Positions 16,328 to 18,069 of a stretch of 18,069 bases of DNA are shown here, piece by piece (the stretch's first letter is position 1; each line of letters opens with the position of its first letter). This DNA comes from an uncultured Pseudomonadota bacterium (GTDB taxonomy: Bacteria; Pseudomonadota; Gammaproteobacteria; Burkholderiales; Burkholderiaceae): positions 1-18,069 of the forward strand of contig CAMLIZ010000089.1 in assembly GCA_946480245.1 (NCBI GenBank), given 5' to 3'. The notes beneath the pieces are model-generated. The model saw only the letters and a program-made list of their open reading frames with translations. It was not told the DNA's origin and searched no databases. The position numbers and the translations under genes were made by a program.

Positions 16328-18069
16328 ATGACCAAATCACTGATCATTGCCGAGAAGCCCAGCGTCGCGCAGGACATCGTGCGAGCGCTGACGCCTTTGG
16401 CAGGCAAGTTCGAGAAACATACCGAGCACTTCGAGAACGACCGTTACGTGGTCACCAGCGCGGTGGGCCACCTGGTGGAGATCAAGGCGCCGGAGGAGTT
16501 CGACGTCAAGCGCGGCAAGTGGAGCTTCGCGCACCTGCCGGTGATCCCGCCGCATTTCGACCTGGCGCCCATCGACAAGGCCAAGACCCGGCTCAACGCG
16601 GTGGTCAAGCTGGTCAAGCGCAAGGACGTGACCGAGCTGATCAACGCCTGCGACGCGGGCCGCGAGGGCGAGTTGATCTTCCGGCTGATCGTGCAGTACG
16701 CCGGCATCGACAAGAAGGGCACCCCCAAGCCGATCCGCCGGCTGTGGCTGCAGAGCATGACGCCCGAGGCCATCCGCGAGGGCTTCCAGCGCCTGCGCGA
16801 CGACGCGCAGATGCGCGGCCTGGCCGACGCGGCGCGCAGCCGCAGCGAGGCCGACTGGCTGGTGGGCATCAACGGCACGCGCGCCATGACCGCCTTCAAC
16901 TCGCGCGACGGCGGCTTCTTTCTCACCACGGTAGGCCGCGTGCAGACGCCCACCTTGTCGATCGTGGTGGAGCGCGAGGAGAAGATCCGCAAGCACGTGG
17001 CACGCGACTACTGGGAGGTGCGCGCCAGCTTCGGCGTGGCCGCCGGCAGCTACGACGGCAAATGGTTCGACCCGAAGTACAAGCGCGACGAGAACGACCC
17101 GGACAAGCGCGCCGACCGCATCTGGGTGGAGCGCGACGCGCAGGCCATCGCGGACGCGGTGCGCGGCAAGACCGGCACCGTCACCGAGGAGGCCAAGCCG
17201 AGCTCGCAATCGAGCCCGCTGCTGTACGACCTGACCAGCCTGCAGCGCGAGGCCAACGGCCGCTTCGGCTTCTCGGCCAAGACCACGCTGCAGATCGCGC
17301 AGGCGCTGTACGAGAAGCACAAGGTGCTCACGTACCCGCGTACCGACTCGCGCGCACTGCCCGAGGATTACGTGGCGGTGGTGAAGAACACCATGAAGAT
17401 GATCGGCGAGGAGGATCTGCCCGGCCCGCTGAAGGAGCTGGCGCCGCATGCCCGCAAGGCGCTTGCCGAAGGCTACGTGAAGCCGGTGAAGCGCGTGTTC
17501 GACAACGCCAAGGTGTCGGACCACTTCGCGATCATTCCCACCTTGCAGGCGCCGCGCAACCTCACGGAGGCCGAGGCCAAGCTGTACGACATGGTGGTCA
17601 AGCGCTTCCTCGCGGTGTTCTTTCCGGCCGCGGAGTACATGGTCACCACGCGCATCACCGAGGTGGCCGGCCACAAGTTCCAGACCAACGGCAAGGTGCT
17701 GGTGAACCCCGGCTGGCTGGCCGTGTACGGCAAGGAAGCCCAGGACGAGGATGCGACGCTGGTGGCGGTGACGCCGAACGAGCAGGCCACCAACCAGGAG
17801 ATCAACGTGGTCGCGCTGCGCACCAAGCCGCCGGCGCGCTACAGCGAAGCCACGCTGCTCAGCGCGATGGAAGGCGCCGGCAAACTGATCGACGACGACG
17901 AGTTGCGCGAGGCGATGCAGGAGAAGGGCCTGGGCACGCCGGCCACGCGCGCCGCCATCATCGAAGGCCTGATCCTCGAGAAGTACATGGTTCGCGAGGG
18001 TCGCGAGCTGATCCCCACCGCCAAGGCCTTCCAGCTGATGACGCTGCTGCGCGGGCTGGGCGTGGAGGA
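16328..18069 (+). CDS. topB: DNA topoisomerase III, N-terminal part (3' end outside window)
   Basis: 580 codons of a type IA topoisomerase are visible and the frame is open at the window end. The enzyme relaxes or decatenates DNA by cutting one strand through a tyrosine. The TOPRIM domain begins SLIIAEKPSVAQ (4-15, with E9) and contains NACDAGREGELIF (106-118, metal-binding D109 region). The core has RSEADWLVGINGTRAMT, the active-site YPRTDS with Y336, and GLGTPATRAAII near the end. The sequence fits TopB rather than TopA, since the N terminus reads IIAEKPSVA. Any C-terminal zinc or basic tail lies beyond 18069. The ATG has no strong ribosome binding site; no earlier in-frame start resembles the family. 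It is transcribed divergently from the SET gene. Confidence 0.95.
   Translation, partial: MTKSLIIAEKPSVAQDIVRALTPLAGKFEKHTEHFENDRYVVTSAVGHLVEIKAPEEFDVKRGKWSFAHLPVIPPHFDLAPIDKAKTRLNAVVKLVKRKDVTELINACDAGREGELIFRLIVQYAGIDKKGTPKPIRRLWLQSMTPEAIREGFQRLRDDAQMRGLADAARSRSEADWLVGINGTRAMTAFNSRDGGFFLTTVGRVQTPTLSIVVEREEKIRKHVARDYWEVRASFGVAAGSYDGKWFDPKYKRDENDPDKRADRIWVERDAQAIADAVRGKTGTVTEEAKPSSQSSPLLYDLTSLQREANGRFGFSAKTTLQIAQALYEKHKVLTYPRTDSRALPEDYVAVVKNTMKMIGEEDLPGPLKELAPHARKALAEGYVKPVKRVFDNAKVSDHFAIIPTLQAPRNLTEAEAKLYDMVVKRFLAVFFPAAEYMVTTRITEVAGHKFQTNGKVLVNPGWLAVYGKEAQDEDATLVAVTPNEQATNQEINVVALRTKPPARYSEATLLSAMEGAGKLIDDDELREAMQEKGLGTPATRAAIIEGLILEKYMVREGRELIPTAKAFQLMTLLRGLGVE

Noticed and set aside
16337..17674. 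Minus-strand open frame of 445 codons opposite topB
   Set aside because: It runs antisense to the TOPRIM and active-site Tyr regions of topoisomerase III and has only low-complexity composition.

Overview
This is high-GC, densely packed chromosomal DNA from a beta-proteobacterium, most probably order Burkholderiales near the Rubrivivax/Leptothrix/Ideonella group. That assignment rests on the tkt-gapA order, a birA gene next to a SPOR-domain gene, a SET-domain gene divergent from topB, and protein sequences typical of the group. It is an inference from gene content, not a database match. There is no tRNA, rRNA, CRISPR array, insertion sequence or prophage signal, and no gene-free stretch longer than about 165 bases.

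Layout. (1) 1-2342 (+): the C-terminal catalytic part of a spermidine-synthase-like protein, overlapping an exported FAD amine-oxidase-like protein. (2) 2343-3797 (-): a diguanylate cyclase with two tandem sensory repeats. (3) 3903-4886 (+): an aldo/keto reductase. (4) 4893-6331 (-): a secreted EXORDIUM/PHI-1-like protein followed by a small exported NTF2-fold protein. (5) 6477-8306 (-): speD, a MurU-type nucleotidyltransferase and a histidine phosphatase, apparently one transcription unit. (6) 8368-11460 (+): transketolase and GAPDH, closed by a strong intrinsic terminator. (7) 11625-14080 (+): a small lipoprotein overlapping a secreted subtilisin-like protease with a GlyGly-CTERM-like tail. 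(8) 14077-16238 (-): SET-domain methyltransferase, biotin ligase and SPOR-domain protein, closely packed. (9) 16328-18069 (+): DNA topoisomerase III, cut by the window end.

How they fit together. Two polyamine steps occur within 8 kb: SpeD makes decarboxylated AdoMet, and the SpeE-like enzyme would transfer its aminopropyl group. The flavoprotein fused to the SpeE-like gene by an overlap is a plausible oxidase or modifier of the product. The tkt-gapA pair is central carbon metabolism. The rest is surface/secretion (EXO-like, protease, lipoprotein), cell-wall recycling (MurU-like), signalling (c-di-GMP) and housekeeping. The less ordinary parts are the SpeE/flavoprotein pair, the plant-like EXO protein, the lipoprotein-protease pair with its sorting tail, and the eukaryotic-type SET/post-SET enzyme whose upstream DNA carries a 29-bp alternating purine-pyrimidine run.
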